From Bacillota bacterium (GTDB lineage Bacteria > Bacillota > Clostridia > Acetivibrionales > DTU013): a stretch of 64,000 bases of DNA. The stretch spans positions 30,045-94,044 of the forward strand of contig JAEYRB010000011.1 of the NCBI GenBank assembly GCA_023409735.1, given 5' to 3'. The position numbers and the translations under genes are program-made. Position 1 is the first letter of the stretch. Each line of letters starts with the position of its first letter. Below the pieces are notes generated by a model. The model was not told where the DNA came from, ran no database searches, and saw nothing but the letters and a program-made list of their open reading frames with translations. This document shows positions 1 to 8,533 of the stretch, in pieces.

Positions 1-462
1 AAAGACAAAAAGCGTATATCTCTTGGACTTAGAAAGGAAGAAGATAATCCTTGGTTCAAGGTTGAAGAAAAGTATAAAACCGGAGATATTGTAAAAGGAA
101 AGGTAGTTAGGCTTGTACCGTTTGGAGCATTTGTAGAATTGGATAAAGGCTTGGATGCTCTCGTACACATATCACAAATCTCTAATGTAAGAATTGCAAA
201 GCCGGGCGATGTGCTTGAGATTGGACAAGAAGTTGAAGCAAAGATAATTGAAGTTAATGTTGAGAGCAAGAAGATCAGCATGAGCATAAAGGAAGTCAAT
301 GCTATTGACCCTGTACCAACGGCACAGGAAGAGCTGAAGCAAGAGGAAGCTGTATCAGAAAATGTAGAAGAGGCAAAAGAGGAAGCATTGCCAACAGAGC
401 ATAAGGAAGATTTGAGCAACACTTTAGCCGATGCCTTTAAAGAAATTGAAGATAACAAGTAA
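1..462 (+). CDS. S1 RNA-binding domain protein, C-terminal part (5' end outside window)
   Basis: The reading frame is open from base 1, so the N-terminus is missing; 153 residues remain. Residues 1-18 (ending ISLGLRKEEDNPW) look like the close of one S1 repeat. Residues 28-97 form a complete S1 domain (GDIVKGKVVRLVPFGAF, then LDALVHISQIS and KKISMSIKE). The last 55 residues are an acidic tail rich in E and K. At least two S1 repeats fit a ribosomal protein S1 homologue or the IspH-S1 fusion common in clostridia; the part that would decide is outside the window. It likely binds mRNA or the 30S subunit. A hairpin terminator follows directly. Confidence 0.85.
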   Translation, partial: KDKKRISLGLRKEEDNPWFKVEEKYKTGDIVKGKVVRLVPFGAFVELDKGLDALVHISQISNVRIAKPGDVLEIGQEVEAKIIEVNVESKKISMSIKEVNAIDPVPTAQEELKQEEAVSENVEEAKEEALPTEHKEDLSNTLADAFKEIEDNK

Positions 463-477
463 TTTTCCGCTTAAAGA

Positions 478-510
478 TGCAGGGCTTCGGCCTTGCATTT
501 TTTGTTTTTT
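478..510 (+). terminator. Intrinsic terminator after the S1 protein gene
   Basis: The stem TGCAGGGC/GCCTTGCA (8 bp with one G-U pair) is closed by a TTCG tetraloop and followed by a T-rich run. Confidence 0.85.
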
Positions 511-606
511 CTGTATTTTCATTGGACAAATTCCGGCTGTAAGCCGATATTCATTATGCAATGCTTTATGTATAACATTATATGTTTAATTGGAGGAGCA
601 GACATT

Positions 607-1395
607 ATGGATTATGAAGGCTTTAAAATTGAAATATACAAATTGACAGATATCAATTTGAGCTTATATAAAGAAAAGCAGATGAAAAGGAGAATAGATT
701 CATTAATAAGTAAAAATGGTTATAAAGAATATGCTGAATATGTTAGCGCATTAAAGAAAAACAATGATTTGTACAATGAATTTATAAATTATCTGACTAT
801 TAATGTGTCGGAATTTTTTAGAAATCCTGAACAGTGGGAGATATTAAAGAAGGATATATTTCCTTTATTGCTGAAAAAATCGGATAAATTGAAGATATGG
901 AGCGCTGCATGTTCTACAGGTGATGAGCCGTATACTCTAGTAATGACACTTAACGAATACTTGCCTCTTAAGGACATTAGGATAATCGCGACAGATATAG
1001 ATAATGATGCGCTTGAAAAAGCAAAAATGGGTGCTTATTCCGAGAAAAGTATTGAAAACCTTCCGAAGGCGTATATTGACAAATACTTTGTAAAAAGTAA
1101 AAATACATATATAATAAAGGATGAAGTGCGTAAGCAGGTTGAATTTAAACATCATAACCTTCTCAAGGACGAATATCCTAAAGAATGCGACCTCATAGTA
1201 TGCAGAAATGTGTTAATTTACTTTACTGATGAGGGTAAGAATAGTATTTATATTAAATTTAACAAGTCACTCAAGAAGGATGGTATATTATTTGTAGGCA
1301 GTACCGAACAGATAATATGGTCAAGCAGATATAATTTAAATTCATTCAGAACCTTTTTCTACCAAAAGGATGGGGAAATATTGCACAATGAGTGA
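607..1395 (+). CDS. cheR: CheR-type chemotaxis protein methyltransferase
   Basis: 262 residues, the usual length of CheR. It transfers methyl groups from S-adenosylmethionine to glutamates of chemoreceptors. Residues 1-60 form the helical N-terminal domain, followed by the family signature NVSEFFRN (66-74). The SAM-binding loop AACSTGDEPY lies at about 100-109, ATDID follows, and CRNVLIYF ends the Rossmann core. The ATG at 607 is chosen because GGAGG lies 10 bases upstream; the open frame runs further 5' but through the preceding terminator. No other chemotaxis gene is adjacent, so its target could be a distant receptor or another signalling complex. The last codons overlap the next gene by 8 bases. 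Confidence 0.9.
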   Translation: MDYEGFKIEIYKLTDINLSLYKEKQMKRRIDSLISKNGYKEYAEYVSALKKNNDLYNEFINYLTINVSEFFRNPEQWEILKKDIFPLLLKKSDKLKIWSAACSTGDEPYTLVMTLNEYLPLKDIRIIATDIDNDALEKAKMGAYSEKSIENLPKAYIDKYFVKSKNTYIIKDEVRKQVEFKHHNLLKDEYPKECDLIVCRNVLIYFTDEGKNSIYIKFNKSLKKDGILFVGSTEQIIWSSRYNLNSFRTFFYQKDGEILHNE

Positions 1396-2605
1396 TGGTG
1401 TGAAAAGAACTATATTTCTTGTAGATATGAATGCTTTTTTCATAAGCTGTGAAATGTCAAGAAGGCCGGAATTGAAAAACAAACCTGCTGCGGTTGCAGG
1501 TGATCCAAAAAACCGAATGGGTATTATTTTAGCTGCAAATTATGATGCTAGAGCTTTTGGTGTCAAAACAACAATGCTTGTACATGAGGCTAAAAAGCTA
1601 TGTCCAGGGATCATTCTAGTTCCACCTGACCATGTCTTCTATGAAAAGAAGTCAGAGCTGGTAATGGAAATACTATCGCAATACACGCCGGTTCTACAGC
1701 AAAATAGCATAGATGAAGCATGGTTGGATTTGACCGGCTGTGAAGGCCTTTTTGGTGAGCCTGTGCAAATAGCGGAAAAAATAATGGACGAAATAAGGAA
1801 TAAGCTTGATTTATGGTGTTCTATAGGTGTTTCGGATAATAAATTTTTGGCAAAGATGGCCTCTGACATGAAAAAACCTCTGGGAATAACCGAGCTTTGG
1901 CAAAAGGATATCAGCACCAAGCTATGGCCTCTTAAGGTTGGTGAAATGTATGGTGTTGGAAAGAAAACAGAAAAAAGGCTGATGGAGCTTGGAATTTTGA
2001 CCATAGGTGATATTGCACGGTGTGATAAAGGGATTTTGAGATCAAGCTTTGGAAAATATGGCGAAGAAATGAGACTGCTGGCCAATGGTATAGATCCATC
2101 GCCTGTAACGCCACACCCAAAGCATGAAACAAGATCTATAAGCAGGTCTACTACTTTGACAAGGGATATAGATAATTTTGACTATGCCAAAAAGGTGCTC
2201 CTGGATTTGGCTGAGGAAGTAGGTATGGAGGCCAGAAGAAATGAGTTCAAGGGCAGGACCGTATCAATATCTATAAGGTATAGTGATTTTACCACAATAA
2301 CTAGACAAAGATCCATTTCTCCCTCATATCTGACAAAGGACATTTATAACACAGGAATATCACTTTTGAAAGATAATTGGAGAGAAGGAAGACCCATACG
2401 GCTGCTCGGAATTGGAATCGGAAATATAAATGAAGATATTTTTGAACAGTTGTCGATATTTGACATTAATAATGAATTGCAGGATAAAGGAAAGAAAGAA
2501 GAGAAGCTTGAGCGCACAATTGACTCAATTCGAATACGCTTTGGAACCGATAAGCTTAAGAGAGCAAAGCTTTTGGAAGAATTGGATAGAGAAAAGCACT
2601 CATAA
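1388..2605 (+). CDS. dinB: Y-family DNA polymerase IV (DinB-like)
   Basis: 405 residues. Low-fidelity translesion polymerase. The catalytic carboxylates are visible: VDMNAFF near residue 13 and SIDEAWLD with Asp109/Glu110. A helix-hairpin-helix thumb follows (YGVGKKTEKRL), then the little-finger domain. EQLSIFD near residue 357 matches the beta-clamp binding consensus (QLxLF type). The start at 1388 (ATGAGTGA) overlaps the cheR stop by 8 bases, and AGGATGGGG lies 12 bases upstream; an in-frame ATG at 1370 is an alternative. Translational coupling with cheR is likely. I see no LexA-like box immediately upstream. The gene ends in basic residues with no terminator evident. Confidence 0.92.
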   Translation: MSDGVKRTIFLVDMNAFFISCEMSRRPELKNKPAAVAGDPKNRMGIILAANYDARAFGVKTTMLVHEAKKLCPGIILVPPDHVFYEKKSELVMEILSQYTPVLQQNSIDEAWLDLTGCEGLFGEPVQIAEKIMDEIRNKLDLWCSIGVSDNKFLAKMASDMKKPLGITELWQKDISTKLWPLKVGEMYGVGKKTEKRLMELGILTIGDIARCDKGILRSSFGKYGEEMRLLANGIDPSPVTPHPKHETRSISRSTTLTRDIDNFDYAKKVLLDLAEEVGMEARRNEFKGRTVSISIRYSDFTTITRQRSISPSYLTKDIYNTGISLLKDNWREGRPIRLLGIGIGNINEDIFEQLSIFDINNELQDKGKKEEKLERTIDSIRIRFGTDKLKRAKLLEELDREKHS

Positions 2606-2748
2606 GATTATCCGTTCTTAATGTGAACATATTAATATGCAATTAAATTAGAAATAATATATTACATACAGGAACAATGCTATTGAGCGAAAGGAAATGG
2701 AAAATTTACATAATTAGGAATAAATGATAAGAGAAGTCGAGGTTCCAT

Positions 2749-3699
2749 ATGAATACATTACACTTTAAATATGCTGTTGAAGTTGAAAAAACAGGCTCAA
2801 TTTCCCAGGCAGCAGAGAATCTTTTTATGGCGCAGCCTAATCTTAGCAAAGCTATTAAAGAATTAGAGGATACACTTGGGATAGTAATATTTAAAAGAAA
2901 ATCAAAGGGTGTCACTCCGACTGCGCAGGGAAAAGAGTTTTTAAAGTATGCTAAAAGAATACTTGTTCAATTGGATAAGATGGAATCTATATATATTCCT
3001 ACGAAGGAACTTGAAAAAAGCCAGCAGCTAAAAGTGTCGATGCCTCGTGGAAGCTACATCTCTGCCGGCTTTGCCCAGTTTGTATCAGAACTGAATATGA
3101 ATGAGGATATAAACATTACAATAGAAGAAACAAATTCTTTGAAAACAATTGCCAATGTAGCAGACAACGGGTTCAACATGGGTATCATACGATATCAGAC
3201 CTCGTATGAGAATTATTTTATGGACTATCTTAAGGAAAAATCGCTGTCATATGAACCTATTTGGGAGTTTTCATGTCTTGCATTAATGCCGGAGGAGCAT
3301 CCTTTAGCTAAGGCAGAAAGAATTTATGAGGAAGAGCTGAAGAAAATTTCAATCGAGATAGTTCACGGGGATAATACAATACCATATTTATCAACACCTG
3401 AAATAAAGCATTCGTGTGATGAGAAAAGCGGCTGCAACAAGAGAATATATGTATTCGAGCGCGGTAGCCAGCTTGAATTGCTTGGCGCTGTTAAAAATAC
3501 TTTTATGTGGGTATCACCGATACCACAGAGTCTGTTGTCACGCTATAACCTCGTACAAAGGAAATGTATTAATGCAGAATACATGTTTAAGGATGTTTTA
3601 ATATACCCACATGATTATAAATTTTCTGTCGTTGATAAGCTTTTTCTTAATAAATTGTATGAGACTAAAAATGAGGTAGCATTCAACGAATATAGATAA
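2749..3699 (+). CDS. LysR-family transcriptional regulator
   Basis: 316 residues. Residues 1-60 form the LysR winged helix-turn-helix (YAVEVEKTGSISQAAENLF, then QPNLSKAIKELED and TPTAQGKEFL), followed by a linker helix and a periplasmic-binding-protein-like effector domain to about residue 300. The effector is not predictable from sequence. The ATG follows GAGG by 6 bases. The nearest downstream gene in the same direction is the alcohol dehydrogenase at 4122, about 420 bp away, so that gene is a possible target. The intergenic DNA between them holds several palindromes (see 3715-3738 and 3992-4019). Confidence 0.88.
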   Translation: MNTLHFKYAVEVEKTGSISQAAENLFMAQPNLSKAIKELEDTLGIVIFKRKSKGVTPTAQGKEFLKYAKRILVQLDKMESIYIPTKELEKSQQLKVSMPRGSYISAGFAQFVSELNMNEDINITIEETNSLKTIANVADNGFNMGIIRYQTSYENYFMDYLKEKSLSYEPIWEFSCLALMPEEHPLAKAERIYEEELKKISIEIVHGDNTIPYLSTPEIKHSCDEKSGCNKRIYVFERGSQLELLGAVKNTFMWVSPIPQSLLSRYNLVQRKCINAEYMFKDVLIYPHDYKFSVVDKLFLNKLYETKNEVAFNEYR

Positions 3700-3714
3700 A
3701 TTTTTAACAATCTT

Positions 3715-3738
3715 ATATCAATATTGGAATATCAATAT
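3715..3738. repeat. Direct repeat ATATCAATAT x2 behind the LysR gene
   Basis: Two identical 10-base copies (3715-3724 and 3729-3738) are separated by 4 bases. The 420-bp stretch 3700-4121 contains no convincing gene; this repeat and the palindrome at 3992 are its only clear structures. Confidence 0.5.
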
Positions 3739-3991
3739 GCATATTTGTATATTTCATTTTTGATAAGTATCTGTACAGCTTGAGATGTGAGAATGGTTTA
3801 CTTTCATAATGACTGGTCAAAGCAGCGTAAATAAGCTTCAGACCTGAACGGATTTAACTGCTTGCTCGTTAATTATGTTGTCTTAACAGAGCAATTCGCT
3901 ATTAAAATTTATTATATAACATATCAAGCAGGCACATCAGACATAATAATGATGACCTGTTTTTTCTTTTGTGTATTTGCTATCGCGCTTT

Positions 3992-4019
3992 CCATATCGA
4001 TAAAGGAATATCGATATGG
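3992..4019. promoter_or_regulatory. Perfect 11-bp inverted repeat upstream of the alcohol dehydrogenase gene
   Basis: CCATATCGATA and TATCGATATGG are separated by AAGGAA. There is no T-run, so an operator is more likely than a terminator. It lies about 100 bp upstream of the start codon at 4122. Which regulator binds is not known; the upstream LysR protein is one candidate. Confidence 0.5.
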
Positions 4020-4121
4020 CTTATTGATATTTCATAAAAGCTTTGAATTATGCTAACTTATACTCATAAGAGAAAACAAGCTATTAATCGATAAATATAT
4101 AATTTATAGGAGGATATTTAA

Positions 4122-5339
4122 ATGGCTAGATTTACATTACCAAGAGACTTATATCATGGAAAGGGAGCTTTAGAGGCTCTGAAAACATTTAAAGGCAAAA
4201 AGGCTATAGTATGTGTTGGAGGCGGCTCCATGAAGCGCTTCGGATTTCTTGATCAGGTAGTGAGCTATCTTAAGGAAGCCGGTATGGAGGTTGAACTCTT
4301 TGAAGGAATCGAACCTGATCCGTCAGTTGAAACGGTTATGAAGGGTGCGGCAGCTATGCAGAAATTTGAACCTGATTGGATCATTGCAATTGGAGGAGGA
4401 TCACCAATCGATGCTGCCAAAGCAATGTGGATCAAGTATGAATATCCTGATATAACTTTTGAAGAAATGTGCAAGGTTTTTGGTATTCCTGCACTCCGCA
4501 GAAAAGCTCATTTTTGCGCTATATCCTCAACTTCAGGTACAGCTACCGAGGTAACAGCATTTTCAATAATTACAGATTACAGCAAGGGAATCAAGTATCC
4601 GATAGCTGACTTTGAGATCACACCTGATGTAGCAATTGTTGACCCTGAGCTTGCTGAAACAATGCCAAAGAAGCTTGTTGCACATACGGGCATGGATGCC
4701 ATGACTCATTCAATTGAAGCATATGTTTCAACTGCAAACAGTGATTACACTGATCCTCTTGCTCTGCATGCAATCAAGATGATCCAGAAATTCCTTATTA
4801 AGTCTTATAATGGTGATGTAGCAAGCCGCGACAAAATGCACAATGCACAGTGCTTGGCAGGTATGGCATTCTCCAATGCTCTGCTTGGTATAGTTCACTC
4901 CATGGCTCACAAGACAGGTGCTGCTTTTGCTGACTACGGAGCGCACATAATTCATGGCGCTGCAAATGCTATGTACCTACCAAAGGTAATTGCCTTTAAT
5001 GCTAAGAATGAAGCTGCTGCTGAGCGTTATGCTGAGATCGCGGACTTTATGGGCCTTGGCGGAAATACTACAGACGAAAAGATTAAGCTCCTTATTAAAG
5101 AGCTTCGCAGAATGAATGATGAACTGAGAATTCCTCATTGCATAAAGAACTACGGAGCAGACAGCTATCCATGTGAACAGGGCTTTGTTCCTGAAGAAGT
5201 ATTCCTTGAAAGACTTCATGAAATAGCTGTTAATGCAATAGCTGATGCATGTACCGGTTCAAATCCTCGTCAGCCTTCAGTAGAGGAAATGGAAAAGCTG
5301 CTTAAGTGTTGCTACTATGATACTGAAGTTGATTTTTAA
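4122..5339 (+). CDS. Iron-containing alcohol dehydrogenase, AdhE C-domain type
   Basis: 405 residues. Group III alcohol dehydrogenase that reduces aldehydes with NAD(P)H, probably to ethanol or butanol. The nucleotide-binding GGGSPIDAAKAMW lies near residue 90. The metal-binding region has HSMAHKTGAAF followed by IIHGAANAMY. The motifs KYPIADFEITPD and ACTGSNPRQP resemble the alcohol dehydrogenase half of bifunctional AdhE rather than the short butanol dehydrogenases, yet no aldehyde dehydrogenase domain is attached. AGGAGG lies 8 bases before the ATG. A terminator follows. The neighbours nfnAB and rex suggest a role in disposing of reducing power. Confidence 0.9.
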   Translation: MARFTLPRDLYHGKGALEALKTFKGKKAIVCVGGGSMKRFGFLDQVVSYLKEAGMEVELFEGIEPDPSVETVMKGAAAMQKFEPDWIIAIGGGSPIDAAKAMWIKYEYPDITFEEMCKVFGIPALRRKAHFCAISSTSGTATEVTAFSIITDYSKGIKYPIADFEITPDVAIVDPELAETMPKKLVAHTGMDAMTHSIEAYVSTANSDYTDPLALHAIKMIQKFLIKSYNGDVASRDKMHNAQCLAGMAFSNALLGIVHSMAHKTGAAFADYGAHIIHGAANAMYLPKVIAFNAKNEAAAERYAEIADFMGLGGNTTDEKIKLLIKELRRMNDELRIPHCIKNYGADSYPCEQGFVPEEVFLERLHEIAVNAIADACTGSNPRQPSVEEMEKLLKCCYYDTEVDF

Positions 5340-5357
5340 TAGACTGATTATTGAACC

Positions 5358-5392
5358 AAAGAGGCTGTTGCATAAGTAACAGCCTCTTTTTA
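5358..5392 (+). terminator. Intrinsic terminator after the alcohol dehydrogenase gene
   Basis: AAAGAGGCTGTT pairs with AACAGCCTCTTT across an 8-base loop, followed by T residues. Confidence 0.9.
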
Positions 5393-5472
5393 TGGAATAA
5401 TACTATATGCATGAGTAAAAAGGTTAGTTGGGCATCATGCCCCGTAAATTTAATTAGTAAAGAAGGTAGAAT

Positions 5473-6315
5473 ATGTACAAAATAATGAAAAAGCAAGTTC
5501 TGAACCCAACAGTAACACTTATGGAAATTGAAGCTCCCATGGTAGCTAGAAAAGCTGAGCCTGGTCAGTTTATAATTCTTCGAACAGATGAGGACGGCGA
5601 GAGAATTCCTCTAACTATAGCTGATTTTAACCGTGAGAAGGGGACAGTTACTATAATATATCAGGTGGTTGGAGCTACTACTGAAAAACTGAATCATCTG
5701 AACGAGGGCGAATACCTTCATGATTTCGTAGGCCCGCTCGGAAAAGCAACACATACGGAGGGGCTTAAAAAGGTCGCTGTTGTAGGCGGAGGCGTAGGCT
5801 GTGCCATTGCATTCCCAGTTGCAAAGAAGCTTCATAACAGCGGATGCGAGGTGCATTCAGTAATCGGCTTCAGAAGTCGTGACCTTGTGATACTTGAAAA
5901 GGAATTTGAGCAAAACAGTACACGTGTTTTGAAGATGAGCGATGATGGTTCATGGGGAGAAAAAGGTTTAGTTACAGATGCGCTTAAGAAGCTAATTGAA
6001 GCAGGTGAAAAATATGACGAGGTTATTACCATCGGCCCTTTAATAATGATGAAATTTGTCTGCCAGCTGACTAAGCAATATGGTATAAAAACCATAGCAT
6101 CGATGAATCCTGTTATGATCGACGGGACAGGCATGTGCGGTGGATGTCGTCTAACTGTTGGCGGAAAAACAAAGTTTGCCTGTGTAGATGGCCCGGAATT
6201 TGATGGTCATGAAATAGATTTTGATGAGGCCATGGCACGTGGTGCAATGTACAGAAGCTTTGAGAATAGGAAGCGCGAGGAAGTGTGCAATCTTTATAAT
6301 ATGGAGGTAAAATAA
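5473..6315 (+). CDS. nfnA: NADH-dependent ferredoxin:NADP+ oxidoreductase, small subunit NfnA
   Basis: 280 residues, ferredoxin-NADP reductase fold. An N-terminal FAD-binding barrel (PGQFIILRTDEDGERIPLT) is followed by an NAD-binding lobe (VGGGVGCAIAFPVAK) and a C-terminal [2Fe-2S] site with cysteines in GTGMCGGCRL and FACVDGPEF. NfnAB couples NADH and reduced ferredoxin to NADP+ reduction by electron bifurcation in the cytoplasm. It is one base upstream of nfnB, so the two are translated together. Some databases call this protein sulfide dehydrogenase subunit beta; the pairing with nfnB makes Nfn the better name. Confidence 0.92.
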   Translation: MYKIMKKQVLNPTVTLMEIEAPMVARKAEPGQFIILRTDEDGERIPLTIADFNREKGTVTIIYQVVGATTEKLNHLNEGEYLHDFVGPLGKATHTEGLKKVAVVGGGVGCAIAFPVAKKLHNSGCEVHSVIGFRSRDLVILEKEFEQNSTRVLKMSDDGSWGEKGLVTDALKKLIEAGEKYDEVITIGPLIMMKFVCQLTKQYGIKTIASMNPVMIDGTGMCGGCRLTVGGKTKFACVDGPEFDGHEIDFDEAMARGAMYRSFENRKREEVCNLYNMEVK

Positions 6316-6316
6316 A

Positions 6317-7735
6317 ATGCCTAATATGTCACCGAAAAGGAATGAAATGCCTGTACAGAAGCCTGATGTAAGAAAAAAGAATTTTAAAGAGGTTGCTTTG
6401 GGTTACACAGAGCAGCAGGCAATAGATGAAGCAAAGCGCTGCTTGAGTTGTAAAACTAAACCGTGTGTAGGCGGCTGCCCTGTAAGAATATATATTCCGA
6501 GCTTTATTAGCAAGGTTGCTGAAGGCAAGTTCGAAGAAGCATACAATATTATTAGTGAATCATCAAGTCTACCTGCAGTTTGCGGACGTGTATGCCCTCA
6601 GGAGAGCCAGTGCGAGCAGCAATGTGTACGTGGGAAAAAGGGCGAGCCTGTTGCAATAGGACGTTTGGAGCGCTTTGTTGCTGACTACCATAATGCAAAC
6701 GAAAATGCTAAACTGGAAAAACCGGTATCAAACGGCCGTAAGGTAGCTGTGATTGGTTCAGGACCATCCGGGCTTACCTGTGCGGGCGACTTGGCTAAAA
6801 AAGGTTACAAGGTAACTATTTTTGAAGCGCTGCATCTCGCAGGCGGTGTCCTTGTATACGGTATTCCTGAATTCCGTCTTCCAAAGTCGATTGTTCAGAA
6901 GGAGATCGATGGACTTAAGGAGCTTGGAGTAGACATTGAAACAAACATGGTTATAGGAAAAACCTTGTCAATTGATGAGCTTATGGATGATTATGGCTTT
7001 GAAGCAGTATTTATCGGCTCAGGTGCAGGACTTCCCAAGTTTATGGGAATACCGGGTGAAAACCTTAAGGGTGTTTATTCTGCAAATGAGTTCCTTACAA
7101 GAATGAACCTGATGAAGGCTTATACTGAAGGCAGTGATACTCCTATTCAACATGCAAAGCGTGTAGCTGTTGTAGGAGGCGGTAATGTTGCAATGGATGC
7201 GGCAAGATGTGCAAAGCGTCTTGGTGCTGAGGTTTATGTTGTTTACCGCCGCAGTATGGAAGAGCTGCCGGCACGTCATGAAGAGGTTGAGCATGCACAA
7301 GAGGAAGGAATAATCTTCAAAACCTTGAATAATCCTGTGGAAATTCTGGGCTACAATAATCCTGATGACAGGCGCGACCCTCGTAACGGATCTGTATCCG
7401 GCATGAAATGCATAAAAATGGAGCTTGGTGAGCCTGATGCATCAGGACGCCGTCGACCTGTTGAAGTACCAGGAAGTGAGTTCGTCATTGATGTTGACTG
7501 TGTAATCATGGCGCTGGGTACATCACCGAATCCTCTGATAAAATCTACTACAAAGGGACTTGAAACTCAGAAATGGGGAGGAATTATCGTAGACGAAGCA
7601 ACAGGCTTAACCTCGCGTGAAGGAGTATATGCCGGGGGAGATGCCGTAACAGGGGCTGCTACAGTTATTTGGGCGATGGGCGCAGGAAAAAATGCAGCTG
7701 CGGCAATAGATGAGTATCTGCAGAATAAGAAATAG
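6317..7735 (+). CDS. nfnB: NADH-dependent ferredoxin:NADP+ oxidoreductase, large subunit NfnB (glutamate synthase small-subunit family)
   Basis: 472 residues. The N-terminus carries the cysteine clusters for two [4Fe-4S] centres (CLSCKTKPCVGGCPV and CGRVCPQESQCEQQC). They are followed by an FAD-binding GSGPSGL motif near residue 154 and a second dinucleotide site VVGGGNVAMDAAR near 291. These match both NfnB and the glutamate synthase small subunit. No large glutamate synthase gene is present, and nfnA lies one base upstream, so NfnB is preferred. GGAGG precedes the ATG. Downstream lies rex, which senses the NADH/NAD+ ratio that this enzyme influences. Confidence 0.92.
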   Translation: MPNMSPKRNEMPVQKPDVRKKNFKEVALGYTEQQAIDEAKRCLSCKTKPCVGGCPVRIYIPSFISKVAEGKFEEAYNIISESSSLPAVCGRVCPQESQCEQQCVRGKKGEPVAIGRLERFVADYHNANENAKLEKPVSNGRKVAVIGSGPSGLTCAGDLAKKGYKVTIFEALHLAGGVLVYGIPEFRLPKSIVQKEIDGLKELGVDIETNMVIGKTLSIDELMDDYGFEAVFIGSGAGLPKFMGIPGENLKGVYSANEFLTRMNLMKAYTEGSDTPIQHAKRVAVVGGGNVAMDAARCAKRLGAEVYVVYRRSMEELPARHEEVEHAQEEGIIFKTLNNPVEILGYNNPDDRRDPRNGSVSGMKCIKMELGEPDASGRRRPVEVPGSEFVIDVDCVIMALGTSPNPLIKSTTKGLETQKWGGIIVDEATGLTSREGVYAGGDAVTGAATVIWAMGAGKNAAAAIDEYLQNKK

Positions 7736-7770
7736 GGTTCCCGTTATAGGCTTCAGATAGGAGATTGAAT

Positions 7771-8403
7771 ATGAGAACTAATATTACAGTTCAGATGCTT
7801 CAGCGGTTGCCTCAGTACCTTTCTTACCTGAAGGCACTGCCTAAGGAAGACAATACTACTATATCGGCAACGGCAATTGCTGAAGCGCTTTCTCTTAACG
7901 ATGTTCAGGTAAGGAAGGACCTTGCCGCAATAAGTGACGGCGGCAAGCCCAAAATAGGATATATTACCGACAGCTTGATAAAAAGGTTGGAAAAAGTTCT
8001 TGGCTATGATGATGTAAACGACGCGATCGTTGTGGGCGTAGGTAATCTTGGACGTACACTTATGTCTTATGTCGGCTTTTCAGAATACGGCCTTAACATT
8101 GTAGCAGGCTTTGATATAGACAAAAATGTGATTAATACAGAAGTAAGCGGTAAAAAGGTTTTATCTGTTAAAAAGCTGAAGAATCTGTGCCAGCGGATGA
8201 AGATACACATTGGAATAATAACTGTTCCTGCTTCTGAGGCACAAAAGGTATGCGATGCCCTTACTGAAACTGGAGTAATGGGAATATGGAACTTTGCGCC
8301 TATTCATTTAAAGGTACCTGACGGAGTTCATGTGCAAAATGAAGATATGGCAACTTCACTTGCCATACTTTCCAGGCATATAACAGAAAATCTTCTTGCT
8401 TAA
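7771..8403 (+). CDS. rex: Redox-sensing transcriptional repressor Rex
   Basis: 210 residues. The N-terminal winged helix (residues about 1-78, with LSLNDVQVRKDLAAIS) is followed by a Rossmann domain with GVGNLGR at 89-95 and the C-terminal swapped helix (MATSLAILSRHI). Rex binds DNA when NAD+ is high and releases it when NADH rises, derepressing fermentation and transhydrogenase genes. AGGAGA lies 6 bases before the ATG at 7771; an upstream in-frame TTG at 7765 is less likely. It is probably cotranscribed with nfnAB (35-base gap). I did not find a canonical Rex operator (TTGTTAA-N4-TTAACAA) in the window. Confidence 0.93.
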   Translation: MRTNITVQMLQRLPQYLSYLKALPKEDNTTISATAIAEALSLNDVQVRKDLAAISDGGKPKIGYITDSLIKRLEKVLGYDDVNDAIVVGVGNLGRTLMSYVGFSEYGLNIVAGFDIDKNVINTEVSGKKVLSVKKLKNLCQRMKIHIGIITVPASEAQKVCDALTETGVMGIWNFAPIHLKVPDGVHVQNEDMATSLAILSRHITENLLA

Positions 8404-8472
8404 TGTACAGCTCACCCTATACAGATAGAATTTACTGTTTAAATATGCTCGGGTATTCATATATTAAATGGT

Positions 8473-8501
8473 TTGACAATAAATTAAAAGTAATATATAG
8501 T
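8473..8501 (+). promoter_or_regulatory. Sigma-A-type promoter of the citrate synthase gene
   Basis: TTGACA (8473-8478) and TATAGT (8496-8501) are separated by 17 bases, about 30 bases upstream of the start codon at 8534. Confidence 0.75.
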
Positions 8502-8533
8502 ACTTACAAATAAAATCTTCAGGGGGTGAAATT

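Noticed and set aside
3862..4056. 64-codon frame with a hydrophobic stretch between the LysR and alcohol dehydrogenase genes
   Set aside because: No ribosome site and no family; it overlaps the palindrome at 3992, so it is more likely promoter DNA.
6317..7735. Glutamate synthase small subunit
   Set aside because: The sequence fits, but there is no large-subunit gene and nfnA is one base upstream, so NfnB is the better name.
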